From: Desulfurococcales archaeon
GTDB lineage: Archaea; Thermoproteota; Thermoprotei_A; Sulfolobales; AG1
DNA length: 11,429 bases
Direction: 5' to 3'
Assembly: GCA_026990885.1 (NCBI GenBank)
Contig: JALXCO010000256.1
Coordinates: 1-11,429 of the forward strand
This document shows, one piece after another, positions 1 to 6,871 of this stretch (its first letter is position 1; every line of letters begins with the position of its first letter). Under the pieces are notes generated by a model that did not search any database, was not told where the DNA came from, and saw only the letters and a program-made list of their open reading frames with translations. The translations under genes and the position numbers were made by a program.

Positions 1-1
1 A

Positions 2-535
2 AATATATCAAAGCCAGCTGTATTAAAACACATAAATAAGTTGGAATCCCAAGGAATTGTGGAAAGAAGATTCATTGTAAAGGGTAGAGGGAGACCCAGA
101 TGCTATATTAAGCTAAGTGATTATGCAGAGGAGCTATTTCCGAAAAACTACGAGGAGTGGGCTATCGATATTATTAAATACGCTGAAGATAAATTGGGTA
201 GGGAGAAAGTTCTCGAATTTCTGAAATCAAAGATGCAGGATCATTTAAATAAGTATAATCTATACATCTTGACAGAGAGAAACATAAGAGCTAAAGTATC
301 TAGATTAGTCGATATAATGAATAAAGAAGGATACATCCCTGAATTAAGAGAAGGCAAAGACTATATCGAGATAATAAAATATAACTGCCCTATAATGAAA
401 ATCGCTAAATCATATCCCGAGATATGTAGCTTTGAGGCTGATATGTTTACAAAGATGCTTGATAAGCGTGTAGAGCTAGTAACGTCTATGGTTAATAATG
501 GTTCATCTTGTATCATAAGGATCTATAAGAACTAA
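2..535 (+). CDS. SufR-like winged-helix transcriptional regulator, 5' end cut off by the window edge
   Basis: The frame is open to the left edge and reads NISKPAVLKHINKLESQG in its first codons. This is a winged-helix recognition helix, followed by a wing rich in Gly and Arg (GRGRPR). The TTG at 41 lies inside this helix and is not the real start, so the gene begins outside the window. The layout (N-terminal wHTH, helical middle, C-terminal NCPI...EIC...SC segment) is that of the COG2345/SufR group of ArsR-like regulators. Three cysteines near the C-terminus (codons starting at 386, 425 and 509) are spaced C-x12-C-x27-C. From memory this equals the spacing of the three cluster-ligating cysteines of cyanobacterial and mycobacterial SufR, which repress Fe-S assembly genes when holding a cluster. 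Binding of an Fe-S cluster here is inferred. No suf genes lie in view; the next genes are a membrane protein and a flavoenzyme. Confidence 0.8.
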   Translation, partial: NISKPAVLKHINKLESQGIVERRFIVKGRGRPRCYIKLSDYAEELFPKNYEEWAIDIIKYAEDKLGREKVLEFLKSKMQDHLNKYNLYILTERNIRAKVSRLVDIMNKEGYIPELREGKDYIEIIKYNCPIMKIAKSYPEICSFEADMFTKMLDKRVELVTSMVNNGSSCIIRIYKN

Positions 536-541
536 AGTATT

Positions 542-573
542 TTATCTAAATATCCAAAATATTATTTAGGTAA
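542..573. promoter_or_regulatory. AT-rich inverted repeat and probable promoter before the small membrane-protein gene
   Basis: Arms at 542-552 (TTATCTAAATA) and 563-573 (TATTTAGGTAA) are reverse complements at 10 of 11 positions and are separated by 10 bp. The arm centres are about 21 bp apart, two helical turns, which would suit a dimeric winged-helix protein. The left arm contains AAATAT at 548-553, about 30 bp before the ATG at 581. This fits a TATA element for a leaderless or nearly leaderless transcript, as there is no Shine-Dalgarno ahead of that ATG. An operator for the adjacent regulator is one reading; an AU-rich RNA hairpin at the 3' end of the regulator transcript is the other. 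Confidence 0.4.
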
Positions 574-580
574 GACGCCC

Positions 581-844
581 ATGGCGTTAACTGTTGGTGG
601 ATTAATTCTTATTTTATCAATGCTCCTAGCACCGTTTATTGTATTGATCCTATCGATATCAGCCGAGCTTGGAGTTAGAGACGCGATAGCCGATTTCCTA
701 GCGTTCTGCGCAGGTTTATTTGGGTATACAGTTAATGATCCTTTTGTCAGATCGGTTTTCGTCGATATATTCTTAACTATATATATTATAGGTAGCGTTG
801 GGTTAATACTGCTTTATGTGCATAAAACAATATTTCAGGACTAA
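581..844 (+). CDS. small membrane protein of unknown function, two predicted transmembrane helices
   Basis: An 87-residue hydrophobic protein that I do not recognise. Residues 5-28 (Gly, Leu and Ile rich, with one Pro) and residues 62-82 (IFLTIYIIGSVGLILLYV core) look like two membrane-spanning helices. They are joined by a segment with Asp, Arg and one Cys (residue 43) that is itself fairly hydrophobic. There is no recognisable enzyme motif, signal peptidase site or heme-binding His pair. The ATG is the only sensible start in the frame and has no Shine-Dalgarno, so translation may be leaderless. It lies 45 bp after the regulator and 26 bp before the flavoenzyme, all on one strand. A role as a membrane partner or anchor for the flavoenzyme is conceivable but is only inferred from position. 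Confidence 0.7.
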   Translation: MALTVGGLILILSMLLAPFIVLILSISAELGVRDAIADFLAFCAGLFGYTVNDPFVRSVFVDIFLTIYIIGSVGLILLYVHKTIFQD

Positions 845-870
845 TATCAAGATCCCTAATCGGGCTTAAT

Positions 871-2172
871 ATGAGCAGGAATATAGCGATAGTCGGTGGC
901 GGGATAGTTGGTTTATTTATAGCGTACTATCTCAATAAGCTAGATGACAGCCTAAAGATCAGAATTATAGATAAATCTATAGACCAAAAACATAAAGCCT
1001 CAATATATAACGCAGGGTTAATAACTCCATCGTTTTCACCGTTGCCTGATCTAAGCATATCCGATATAGCAAGATACATTACAGCTAGAAACTCGCCTAT
1101 TAGAATTGGAGTGGGTGAACTATTTAAAAACCTCAAATGGTTCCTGAAGGCATATAGATCAATAAATAAAAATCCTGAATTGGGAAAGAGACTCGCTGAA
1201 ATAAGCCTAAATATGTATTATGAATTCATCAATGAAAACAATGCAGATCTAGACATGGTCAAAGGTGTTTTAGCTTTATTCATGAAGCATAAAGATGCTG
1301 AAGACATGCATAAACTTGTTGGAGGCAGGCTTATCGATCAGAAAGACATTGATGAGATGGGATATAAAGGATTCGATGGAGCGGTGCTCATCGATAATGA
1401 AATAGCTATTAATCCAGCTAAGCTCTATAGATATCTGTTTGAATACATCTCGAAACAGGGTATAGAGTTTCAAACGGTACATGATTTAAGAATGAGGATA
1501 ACCAGTGATAAAAAGATCGCTATCTTTACAGGCAATCTAGATAAGATAACCTATGATAAACTGATAATAGCGGCTGGCTCATGGAGCAGGGATATATGTA
1601 GGGCTATTGGGTATGATCCATATATACTTCCTGCTAGAGGGATAGTAAGGCTATATAGATCTATGAAAGGGAAAATAGTAGATAAACCCGCACTATTGGA
1701 GGACTATGGGATTGGTGTATCCATACATAAAAATAACGTTATAAGGCTTACGGGATACTTTGAACTTATAGGCTTCAACACCAGGATCGATGAAGATAGG
1801 GTAAATAACCTTATAAGGATCGCTACAAAACACATTAAAATGTTTAACGAGAATAGCGTCGAACTAATAGATTATGGCATGGGATTCAGACCATGTACGC
1901 CAGACAACCTCCCAGTTATAGGTAAGGTACCTGGATATGAGGACATCTATATAGCTTCTGGCCATTGCAGGCTAGGCGTAACATTATCTCCAGTAACAGG
2001 GCATATAATCGCTTCTATGGTTAATGACAGGAAACCTAATATAGATGAAGAGCTACTGTTAGCGATATCTCCAGATAGATTTCCAAGGATACGAAAAGAC
2101 GGCGATGCATCGCTACTTTCTGCCATAGCTGCAGGTTCGGCTGCGGCTTCCGCTTCCTCATCTTCTCAGTAG
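871..2172 (+). CDS. FAD-dependent oxidoreductase of the DAO family (glycine oxidase / D-amino acid dehydrogenase type)
   Basis: 433 residues. The N-terminus holds the dinucleotide-binding motif G9-x-G11-x-x-G14 with an acidic residue (D34) at the end of the second strand, as expected for FAD. The second FAD contact AAGSW is at 234-238. The C-terminus carries the family signature RPCTPDNLPVIG (340-351) and GHCRLGVTLSPVTG (364-377), closest by eye to glycine oxidase/ThiO and DadA-type enzymes. The family oxidises amines of amino acids using FAD and passes electrons to oxygen or the respiratory chain. The substrate here cannot be told from sequence; dye-linked proline dehydrogenase or a hydroxyacid oxidase are alternatives. 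Residues 413-433 form an unusual Ala/Ser-rich tail. The upstream gap of 26 bp shows no convincing promoter or Shine-Dalgarno, suggesting cotranscription with the membrane-protein gene. It converges on the next gene with a 16-bp gap. Confidence 0.85.
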   Translation: MSRNIAIVGGGIVGLFIAYYLNKLDDSLKIRIIDKSIDQKHKASIYNAGLITPSFSPLPDLSISDIARYITARNSPIRIGVGELFKNLKWFLKAYRSINKNPELGKRLAEISLNMYYEFINENNADLDMVKGVLALFMKHKDAEDMHKLVGGRLIDQKDIDEMGYKGFDGAVLIDNEIAINPAKLYRYLFEYISKQGIEFQTVHDLRMRITSDKKIAIFTGNLDKITYDKLIIAAGSWSRDICRAIGYDPYILPARGIVRLYRSMKGKIVDKPALLEDYGIGVSIHKNNVIRLTGYFELIGFNTRIDEDRVNNLIRIATKHIKMFNENSVELIDYGMGFRPCTPDNLPVIGKVPGYEDIYIASGHCRLGVTLSPVTGHIIASMVNDRKPNIDEELLLAISPDRFPRIRKDGDASLLSAIAAGSAAASASSSSQ

Positions 2173-2188
2173 CTGGATTATAGTTGGA

Positions 2189-3046
2189 TTATGGAGGCTC
2201 TATATCGTATATTTTAACTATATTGTCTACTTGGGTAATATAGATGAATTCCTCATCTATAGACTTCTGCTCATGTAGTTTCATGATATTTTGCTTGATT
2301 TCCCATGGATATATGACCTTTCCGGGTCTGTTAGGATCATCCAGATAGTCGCTTTCAAAAACAAAAAATCTAGGATTCAAGTTAGCTATGCTCTGAACAA
2401 TACCATATATAGCTGGGACAGACGACATGATCCCCATATCTACACTATGCTTCAGTGTGCGAGGCCTATTATGATGCATAATTATTTTTAGTGGGTTTAG
2501 ACCGTATCTCTTGATCTTAAATGATATATCATATGCAGTTATCCATCCACCATCTTCAAGATGTAGATGGACAGGCACGTCAAGCTCCTTAGCTTCATTC
2601 AGGTAGAGCTCTGAAATATGTTCTGATAACACAATATACTGTGGATTTGTGCTGTAGTGGGGTCTGCCGATTTCAGCGAATCCATCGATCAAGCCATCCC
2701 TAACGTATCTAGAGGATAACCTGAATATCGATTCACATTCCCTAAACGCTTCTTCAATACTCATTCTGCCCTTCTCAACCATTTTATCTATGATCGCTGG
2801 ATGGAATCCACCTAGGCACTTTACCTTTAAACCACTAGATCTAAGAATACTGCACTCTTTCACAAGTATATCTAGAGCCTTTTTAAAGCCCTGCGTATCC
2901 AATGAGAAACCATAGCTTGTGGGAGGCAAACCTACCAGTGCAACGAACCAAAAGTTTGATTTCTTTAGTTTTCTAGCTATGCTCTCGACTCCCGATCCTC
3001 TAATAGGGTTTGAATGGAGATGATTATCTGAATATAGATAATGCAT
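2189..3046 (-). CDS. TatD-type metal-dependent hydrolase (archaeal COG1831-like)
   Basis: 285 residues with the ordered metal ligands of the TatD/amidohydrolase TIM barrel: D7-x-H9-x-H11 (DNHLHS), H82 (GGFHPA), E125 in FAEIGRPH, H160/H162 (VHLHLED), H191/H192 (MHHNRP) and D233 (FESDYLDD). The length and the variant FESDYLDD motif suit the archaeal TatD-related group COG1831 rather than classical TatD DNases. Catalysis would be two-metal hydrolysis of a phosphoester or related bond; the substrate is unknown. The ATG start is supported by AGGTGG ending 5 bases upstream. It lies 69 bp downstream of ileS on the same strand with its own plausible TATA element, so it may be transcribed separately. 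It converges with the flavoenzyme gene. Confidence 0.85.
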   Translation of the reverse strand: MHYLYSDNHLHSNPIRGSGVESIARKLKKSNFWFVALVGLPPTSYGFSLDTQGFKKALDILVKECSILRSSGLKVKCLGGFHPAIIDKMVEKGRMSIEEAFRECESIFRLSSRYVRDGLIDGFAEIGRPHYSTNPQYIVLSEHISELYLNEAKELDVPVHLHLEDGGWITAYDISFKIKRYGLNPLKIIMHHNRPRTLKHSVDMGIMSSVPAIYGIVQSIANLNPRFFVFESDYLDDPNRPGKVIYPWEIKQNIMKLHEQKSIDEEFIYITQVDNIVKIYDIEPP

Positions 3047-3050
3047 CTAC

Positions 3051-3056
3051 CCACCT
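3051..3056 (-). promoter_or_regulatory. Shine-Dalgarno site of the TatD-type hydrolase gene
   Basis: On the minus strand AGGTGG precedes the ATG by four bases (GTAG). It matches the complement of the archaeal 16S rRNA 3' end (GGAGGTGATC) and fixes the start at 3046. Confidence 0.6.
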
Positions 3057-3090
3057 TTATTGTCGATTCAATATAGATTCAGGAAGTCAC

Positions 3091-3096
3091 TTATAA
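3091..3096 (-). promoter_or_regulatory. candidate TATA element for the TatD-type hydrolase gene
   Basis: The minus strand reads CCTTATAAG here, about 48 bases before the start codon. Initiation some 25 bases downstream would give a short leader of about 20 bases containing the Shine-Dalgarno at 3051-3056. Placement is by eye only. Confidence 0.35.
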
Positions 3097-3100
3097 GGAT

Positions 3101-3112
3101 TAAAAAGATAAA
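3101..3112 (-). terminator. candidate U-tract terminator after ileS
   Basis: Three bases after the ileS stop codon the minus strand reads TTTATCTTTTTA. Archaeal RNA polymerase often stops at such T-rich non-template tracts without a stem. No strong hairpin accompanies it, and read-through into the hydrolase gene is possible. Confidence 0.3.
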
Positions 3113-3115
3113 GCT

Positions 3116-6100
3116 CTACTTTACCTTTACGATACCTATTATGAATAAGGCGCCATCAATATCCCATTCCCTAACAAGATCCATGTTGCTGACATCTCCC
3201 TTGCTACTCGTTACATTCAGCTCTATAGATCTAGTTTCATTCATTATATAATCCCTAACTTTCATAATCACGTTCACGAGATCCTGATCATCAACATATA
3301 TAACTGCTTTTATCTCATCCAACAGGTCTAGATTCAGCTCCTTTCTCATAACCTGAATCCTTCTAACAAGCTCTCTAGCAATACCTAGAGCCAGAAGCTC
3401 ATCAGAAACTTTCAGAGTTATACCCGCATACCCCCAGTCCCTCTCAACGAAAGCGTAGTCTGGCTTAAACTTCTCTAGCACCTTAACATCGTCTCTAGTG
3501 ATCTTTACTTTATGACCATCTATAGAGAACTCAATATATCCCTTACTAGTTAGCTCATTAATTACTAGATCTTGATTGTTTCTAATGAAATCAACTATCC
3601 TGCTAGATAAGCCCCTGAATTCTCTACCGATCCTTGCCAGATCAGGCTCCACATCCCTATACATATATTTATCCTTATTACTCAAGCTATCAACCACCAC
3701 CTCACTACAGTTAACCAGCTCCTTTATCAGGGTACCGACGGTGTTGATAGAGCTGGATATATGATCATTGCTAGTTAGCACAAGACACTTCTCTACAGGC
3801 CTCCTCACCTTGATTCCAGCCTTCATTCTAGCTGACAATAAAGCCTCATGTACATCCCTCAATACATCAACAGCCTTCTCAAGCTCATCATTATGGAATC
3901 TCCTGTATTCCTCTATATTGGGCCAATTTTCTAGGTTAACGCTGCTACGGCTATTTTCATCTATACTTCTAACGAACCCTTGATATATATATTCACTTAT
4001 GTGGGGAGCAACAATCGAGAACGCTATAATCCAGTCTCTAAGGATCTTGAATAATACAGTATAGACAGCAAGCTTATCATCAGTATTTTCCTCGATCCAT
4101 ACCCTCCTCTTGATAATTCTGAGATATAGATGCGATATATCGTTAACCATAAAATCAACGAGTTCATCAACGGCCTCATGTATCCTATACCCCTCTAGCT
4201 TATCATTAACATTCTTAAGAACGCTATAGAATCTAGATAAGATCCATCTATCCTCCACACGTAGGATACCGCTGTACCTATCAATACTAGATCTATCAAA
4301 CTTGAAGTTATCAACCTCCATATAGCTCTTGGCGAAGGAATACACATTCCATACAATATTAAGGATCCTCCTAGCCTCCTGTATCTTCTTGTCCGAGAAT
4401 CTAAGATCCTCCCAAACAGTGCTCGACAGCATGAATAGTCTAAATGGATCTCTTCCATGCTTCCTAATTATCTCAGCTACCTCAACAAAGTTACCAAGAG
4501 ACTTATGCATTTCTCTGCCCTTCTCATCCAGAACGAACCCATGAACCAAAACAGTTTTATATGGGGACCTCCCAACAAGTATTAAGCCGCTCCTCAACAG
4601 GCTGAAAAACCATCCTCTCGTCTGATCGTGGCCCTCAACAATGAAGTCAACATTTTCCAGCTTATTGAACTTATCTAGCCCATTATCACCTAGAGACGCA
4701 TAGAAGGCAACGCCCGAGTCAAGCCATACGTCGGCAACATCTGGCACCCTCTTCATTGTTCCATTACATTTTGGGCATTTCAGCTCTACCTGATCGATCC
4801 AAGGCCTATGAAGATCCTTAGGCGGATACATGCTCGGGCTATAGTTGACCAGCTCACTGACCTTTCCTACAACAACCCTATTTCCACAACTGCCACATAC
4901 CCATATAGGTAGTGGAATACCCCAGAACCTCTGCCTAGATATAACCCAATCCTGCATATTCTCGACTACGGAAGCTATCCTATCATGAGCCCATCTCGGT
5001 ATCCAGTTAACCTTATTGATCTCTGACACAGCGAGGTCCCTGAGCTTAGAGGCCCTAATAATCCACTGCCTAGTAGCCCTCAGCAGTAGGGGTGTCTTAC
5101 ATCTCCAGCAGAGAGGATATCTATGGGTTATTCTACCCTTCCTAAGAAGATAGCCTCTGGATTCTAGATCCTTTATGATCTCATCATTAGCCTCTCTAAA
5201 GTACATCCCAAAGTATTTTCCTGCATCTCTAGTGAATTTACCCTCATCATCAATCAACGAGTATACAGGAGCATTAATTGTTTTAGCCACATCAAAGTCT
5301 TCAGCACCATGCCCCGGGGCTGAGTGAACGAAACCTGTACCCTCCTCTAGATTAACGTATTTGTCCGCTAGCACTACTTTATGGAATTCATGCAGTTTCT
5401 TCTGTATTTCAACAAGATCATGGAGAGGATGCGTATACCTCAGACCCTCAAGATCTTTACCAGAGTATCTCTCAACAACGCTATATTCATCTTCGTTAAA
5501 CAACCTCTTAGCTGAAACCTCACTCATAATCAGGTACTCGTCCTGATACTTTATCTTCACATATGGAGCATCACTCCTAGCCATAACAAATGTATTAGCC
5601 GGAATAGTCCACGGGGTTGTTGTCCAAATAACAATATAGGTTCTATCCTCACCTTCCACAGGAAACTTAACATATATAGAGGGATCCGTGATCTCCCTGT
5701 ACTCCTGAGACACCTCATAGTCAGCTAGCACAGTTTCACATCTAGGGCACCAGTGCACAACTCTAAGATCAATATCTAGAAGCCCCTTCTCATCAGCTTT
5801 CTTTATAAGTTGCCATGAATTTTCGATATAGCTATTATGTAGCGTTAGATACGGCTTTTCCCAATCCATCATTACTCCTAGATCCTTAAACCCTCTAGTT
5901 AACGCATCAACATTTTTAAGAACAAAATCCTTGCATCTCTCTATAAACAGATCTATACCAAGCTTGGTGCTGATATCCTTCTTCGTATTGACTCCAAGCT
6001 CCTTCTCGATTTTAACCTCTATAGGCAGTCCATGGGTATCGTATCCAGGAGTATCAACAACATCATAGCCGCATAGCCTCTTATATCTAAGCACAGAATC

Positions 6101-6310
6101 CTTAATTATCTTGTTCCAGCCAGTCCCAGGATGAAATGTAGGTGAGCTAGGGTATGGCGGTCCATCGAGAAAGTAGAATCTTTTTCCTCCCTTAAGCTTC
6201 TCCTTAACTAAGCCATATATATTCTCCTCATCCCAGAATACCTTTACTTTCTTCTCTATATCGTGTGGATTATAGTTTTTACCCAAACCTATAGTGAATC
6301 GGTTCTCCAT
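3116..6310 (-). CDS. ileS: isoleucyl-tRNA synthetase
   Basis: 1064 residues, full length for the archaeal enzyme, which charges tRNA-Ile with isoleucine in the cytoplasm. The class I catalytic fold shows the HIGH-equivalent at residues 60-63 (HPGT, within SSPTFHPGTGWNKI), DTHGLPIE at 91-98, WLDSG at 529-533, DQTRGWF at 562-568, and the KMSKS-equivalent at 601-605 (MHKSL, within GREMHKSLGN). The inserted CP1 editing domain that hydrolyses Val-tRNA-Ile shows TTPWTIPAN (231-239) and GTGFVHSAPGHGAEDF (324-339). Four CxxC pairs (188/191, 401/404, 472/475, 512/515) are probable zinc knuckles. The anticodon-binding domain and an archaeal C-terminal extension follow. The ATG is preceded by GGTGTGATC beginning right after the stop of the upstream small gene, only 11 bases away, so the two genes are very likely cotranscribed. 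Confidence 0.97.
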   Translation of the reverse strand: MENRFTIGLGKNYNPHDIEKKVKVFWDEENIYGLVKEKLKGGKRFYFLDGPPYPSSPTFHPGTGWNKIIKDSVLRYKRLCGYDVVDTPGYDTHGLPIEVKIEKELGVNTKKDISTKLGIDLFIERCKDFVLKNVDALTRGFKDLGVMMDWEKPYLTLHNSYIENSWQLIKKADEKGLLDIDLRVVHWCPRCETVLADYEVSQEYREITDPSIYVKFPVEGEDRTYIVIWTTTPWTIPANTFVMARSDAPYVKIKYQDEYLIMSEVSAKRLFNEDEYSVVERYSGKDLEGLRYTHPLHDLVEIQKKLHEFHKVVLADKYVNLEEGTGFVHSAPGHGAEDFDVAKTINAPVYSLIDDEGKFTRDAGKYFGMYFREANDEIIKDLESRGYLLRKGRITHRYPLCWRCKTPLLLRATRQWIIRASKLRDLAVSEINKVNWIPRWAHDRIASVVENMQDWVISRQRFWGIPLPIWVCGSCGNRVVVGKVSELVNYSPSMYPPKDLHRPWIDQVELKCPKCNGTMKRVPDVADVWLDSGVAFYASLGDNGLDKFNKLENVDFIVEGHDQTRGWFFSLLRSGLILVGRSPYKTVLVHGFVLDEKGREMHKSLGNFVEVAEIIRKHGRDPFRLFMLSSTVWEDLRFSDKKIQEARRILNIVWNVYSFAKSYMEVDNFKFDRSSIDRYSGILRVEDRWILSRFYSVLKNVNDKLEGYRIHEAVDELVDFMVNDISHLYLRIIKRRVWIEENTDDKLAVYTVLFKILRDWIIAFSIVAPHISEYIYQGFVRSIDENSRSSVNLENWPNIEEYRRFHNDELEKAVDVLRDVHEALLSARMKAGIKVRRPVEKCLVLTSNDHISSSINTVGTLIKELVNCSEVVVDSLSNKDKYMYRDVEPDLARIGREFRGLSSRIVDFIRNNQDLVINELTSKGYIEFSIDGHKVKITRDDVKVLEKFKPDYAFVERDWGYAGITLKVSDELLALGIARELVRRIQVMRKELNLDLLDEIKAVIYVDDQDLVNVIMKVRDYIMNETRSIELNVTSSKGDVSNMDLVREWDIDGALFIIGIVKVK

Positions 6311-6321
6311 GGGATCACACC

Positions 6322-6549
6322 TTAAGCCTTCTCAATCTTGAACCAGCTAATATAGCCTCTCTCCTTTAACTCCTTAACTAATTCCTCTACCTGGGAGGGT
6401 TCATCGGTATTAACTACATAATAATGAAAACTCTTGACAGTTGTGCTTCTATAGTGTTTAACTACTTCAGTAACCTTTGATAATTCCCTATTCACCTCTT
6501 CAATGAAATTATCATTATAAGCCACTATATAAACGTTTAGCTTCACCAA
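6322..6549 (-). CDS. small conserved-looking protein of unknown function, possible ferredoxin-like (beta-alpha-beta-beta-alpha-beta) fold
   Basis: About 75 residues, not recognised. Read by eye, the order is strand (KLNVYIVAY), helix (DNFIEEVNRELSKV), strand (EVVKHYRSTTV), strand (FHYYVVNT), helix (SQVEELVKELKERG), strand (ISWFKIEK). This is the order of a ferredoxin-like or ACT-like fold, often used for RNA or small-ligand binding; the fold is an inference. There are no Cys and no membrane segments. The frame can be extended to a GTG at 6558, but that codon lies inside AGGTGG (6555-6560), the likely Shine-Dalgarno. I therefore prefer the TTG at 6549, with GTG at 6546 as the alternative. It sits 67 bp after eS28 and 11 bp before ileS in the same direction, with no obvious promoter of its own, suggesting a translation-linked operon. 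Confidence 0.7.
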   Translation of the reverse strand: MVKLNVYIVAYNDNFIEEVNRELSKVTEVVKHYRSTTVKSFHYYVVNTDEPSQVEELVKELKERGYISWFKIEKA

Positions 6550-6554
6550 AAATA

Positions 6555-6560
6555 CCACCT
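6555..6560 (-). promoter_or_regulatory. Shine-Dalgarno site deciding the start of the small gene before ileS
   Basis: The minus strand reads AGGTGG here, followed by TATTT and TTG, then GTG. It matches the sites of the neighbouring TatD and eL24 genes. The site overlaps the longest possible GTG start at 6558, making that start unlikely. Confidence 0.5.
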
Positions 6561-6607
6561 ACATCAACAAAAGCCAGATCCTAGCCAATCACAGGCCACG
6601 AATTAGA

Positions 6608-6625
6608 GGTGTCTGGATAGACACC
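6608..6625 (-). terminator. 7-bp perfect hairpin directly after the eS28 stop codon
   Basis: GGTGTCT (6608-6614) and AGACACC (6619-6625) are exact reverse complements around a four-base loop. On the minus strand the stem begins at the base following the TAG stop of eS28. No T-rich tract follows, so it is not a bacterial-type terminator. It may act as a 3'-end, processing or attenuation element between eS28 and the small gene before ileS. The structure is seen; the role is inferred. Confidence 0.4.
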
Positions 6626-6871
6626 CTACCTGCTTGTGGTTAGCTTCCTCGCCTCCCTCTCGGTTTCTCTAAGAATAACGATGTCTCCTATCCTTACAGG
6701 CCCCTTTACGTTTCTCGTTATGATTCTCCCTTTGTCTCTCCCTTCAAGAACCCTAACCCTTACTTGAGTAATCTCGCCAGTAACACCCGTTCTACCTATA
6801 ATCTGTATTACCTCAGCCGGGAAACCTATCTCCTCTACAATGTTTACCTCGTTTTCCTCAGCTTTGCTCAT
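6626..6871 (-). CDS. rps28e: 30S ribosomal protein eS28
   Basis: 81 residues with the unmistakable eS28 core: GRTGVTGEITQVRVRVLEG (residues 26-44), then GRIITRNVKGPVR (48-60), and the terminal LRETEREARKL. It is a small OB-fold protein of the archaeal/eukaryotic 30S subunit near the mRNA exit channel. Length is normal for archaea with a slightly extended acidic N-terminus. The ATG at 6871 follows GAGAGGAT, a close weak Shine-Dalgarno. It heads a minus-strand run (eS28, small protein, ileS). In many archaea it lies in the order eL8(L7Ae)-eS28-eL24-ndk on one strand; here eL24 is divergent and neither L7Ae nor Ndk is visible. Confidence 0.97.
   Translation of the reverse strand: MSKAEENEVNIVEEIGFPAEVIQIIGRTGVTGEITQVRVRVLEGRDKGRIITRNVKGPVRIGDIVILRETEREARKLTTSR

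Noticed and set aside
41..43. TTG as the start of the left-edge regulator
   Set aside because: It lies inside the DNA-recognition helix, and the frame continues open and homologous to the window edge.
2174..2193. Short direct repeat (TGGATTAT twice, four bases apart) between the convergent flavoenzyme and hydrolase genes
   Set aside because: Eight bases repeated in AT-rich DNA, overlapping the end of the hydrolase gene; no sign of an attachment site or insertion.
4195..4458. Minus-strand 87-codon frame overlapping ileS in another frame
   Set aside because: ileS is intact through this stretch, with conserved motifs on both sides, so no frameshift or nested gene is needed.
3576..5546. Plus-strand open frames of 60-90 codons inside ileS
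   Set aside because: They are antisense shadows of a well-conserved synthetase, with no Shine-Dalgarno or family likeness.
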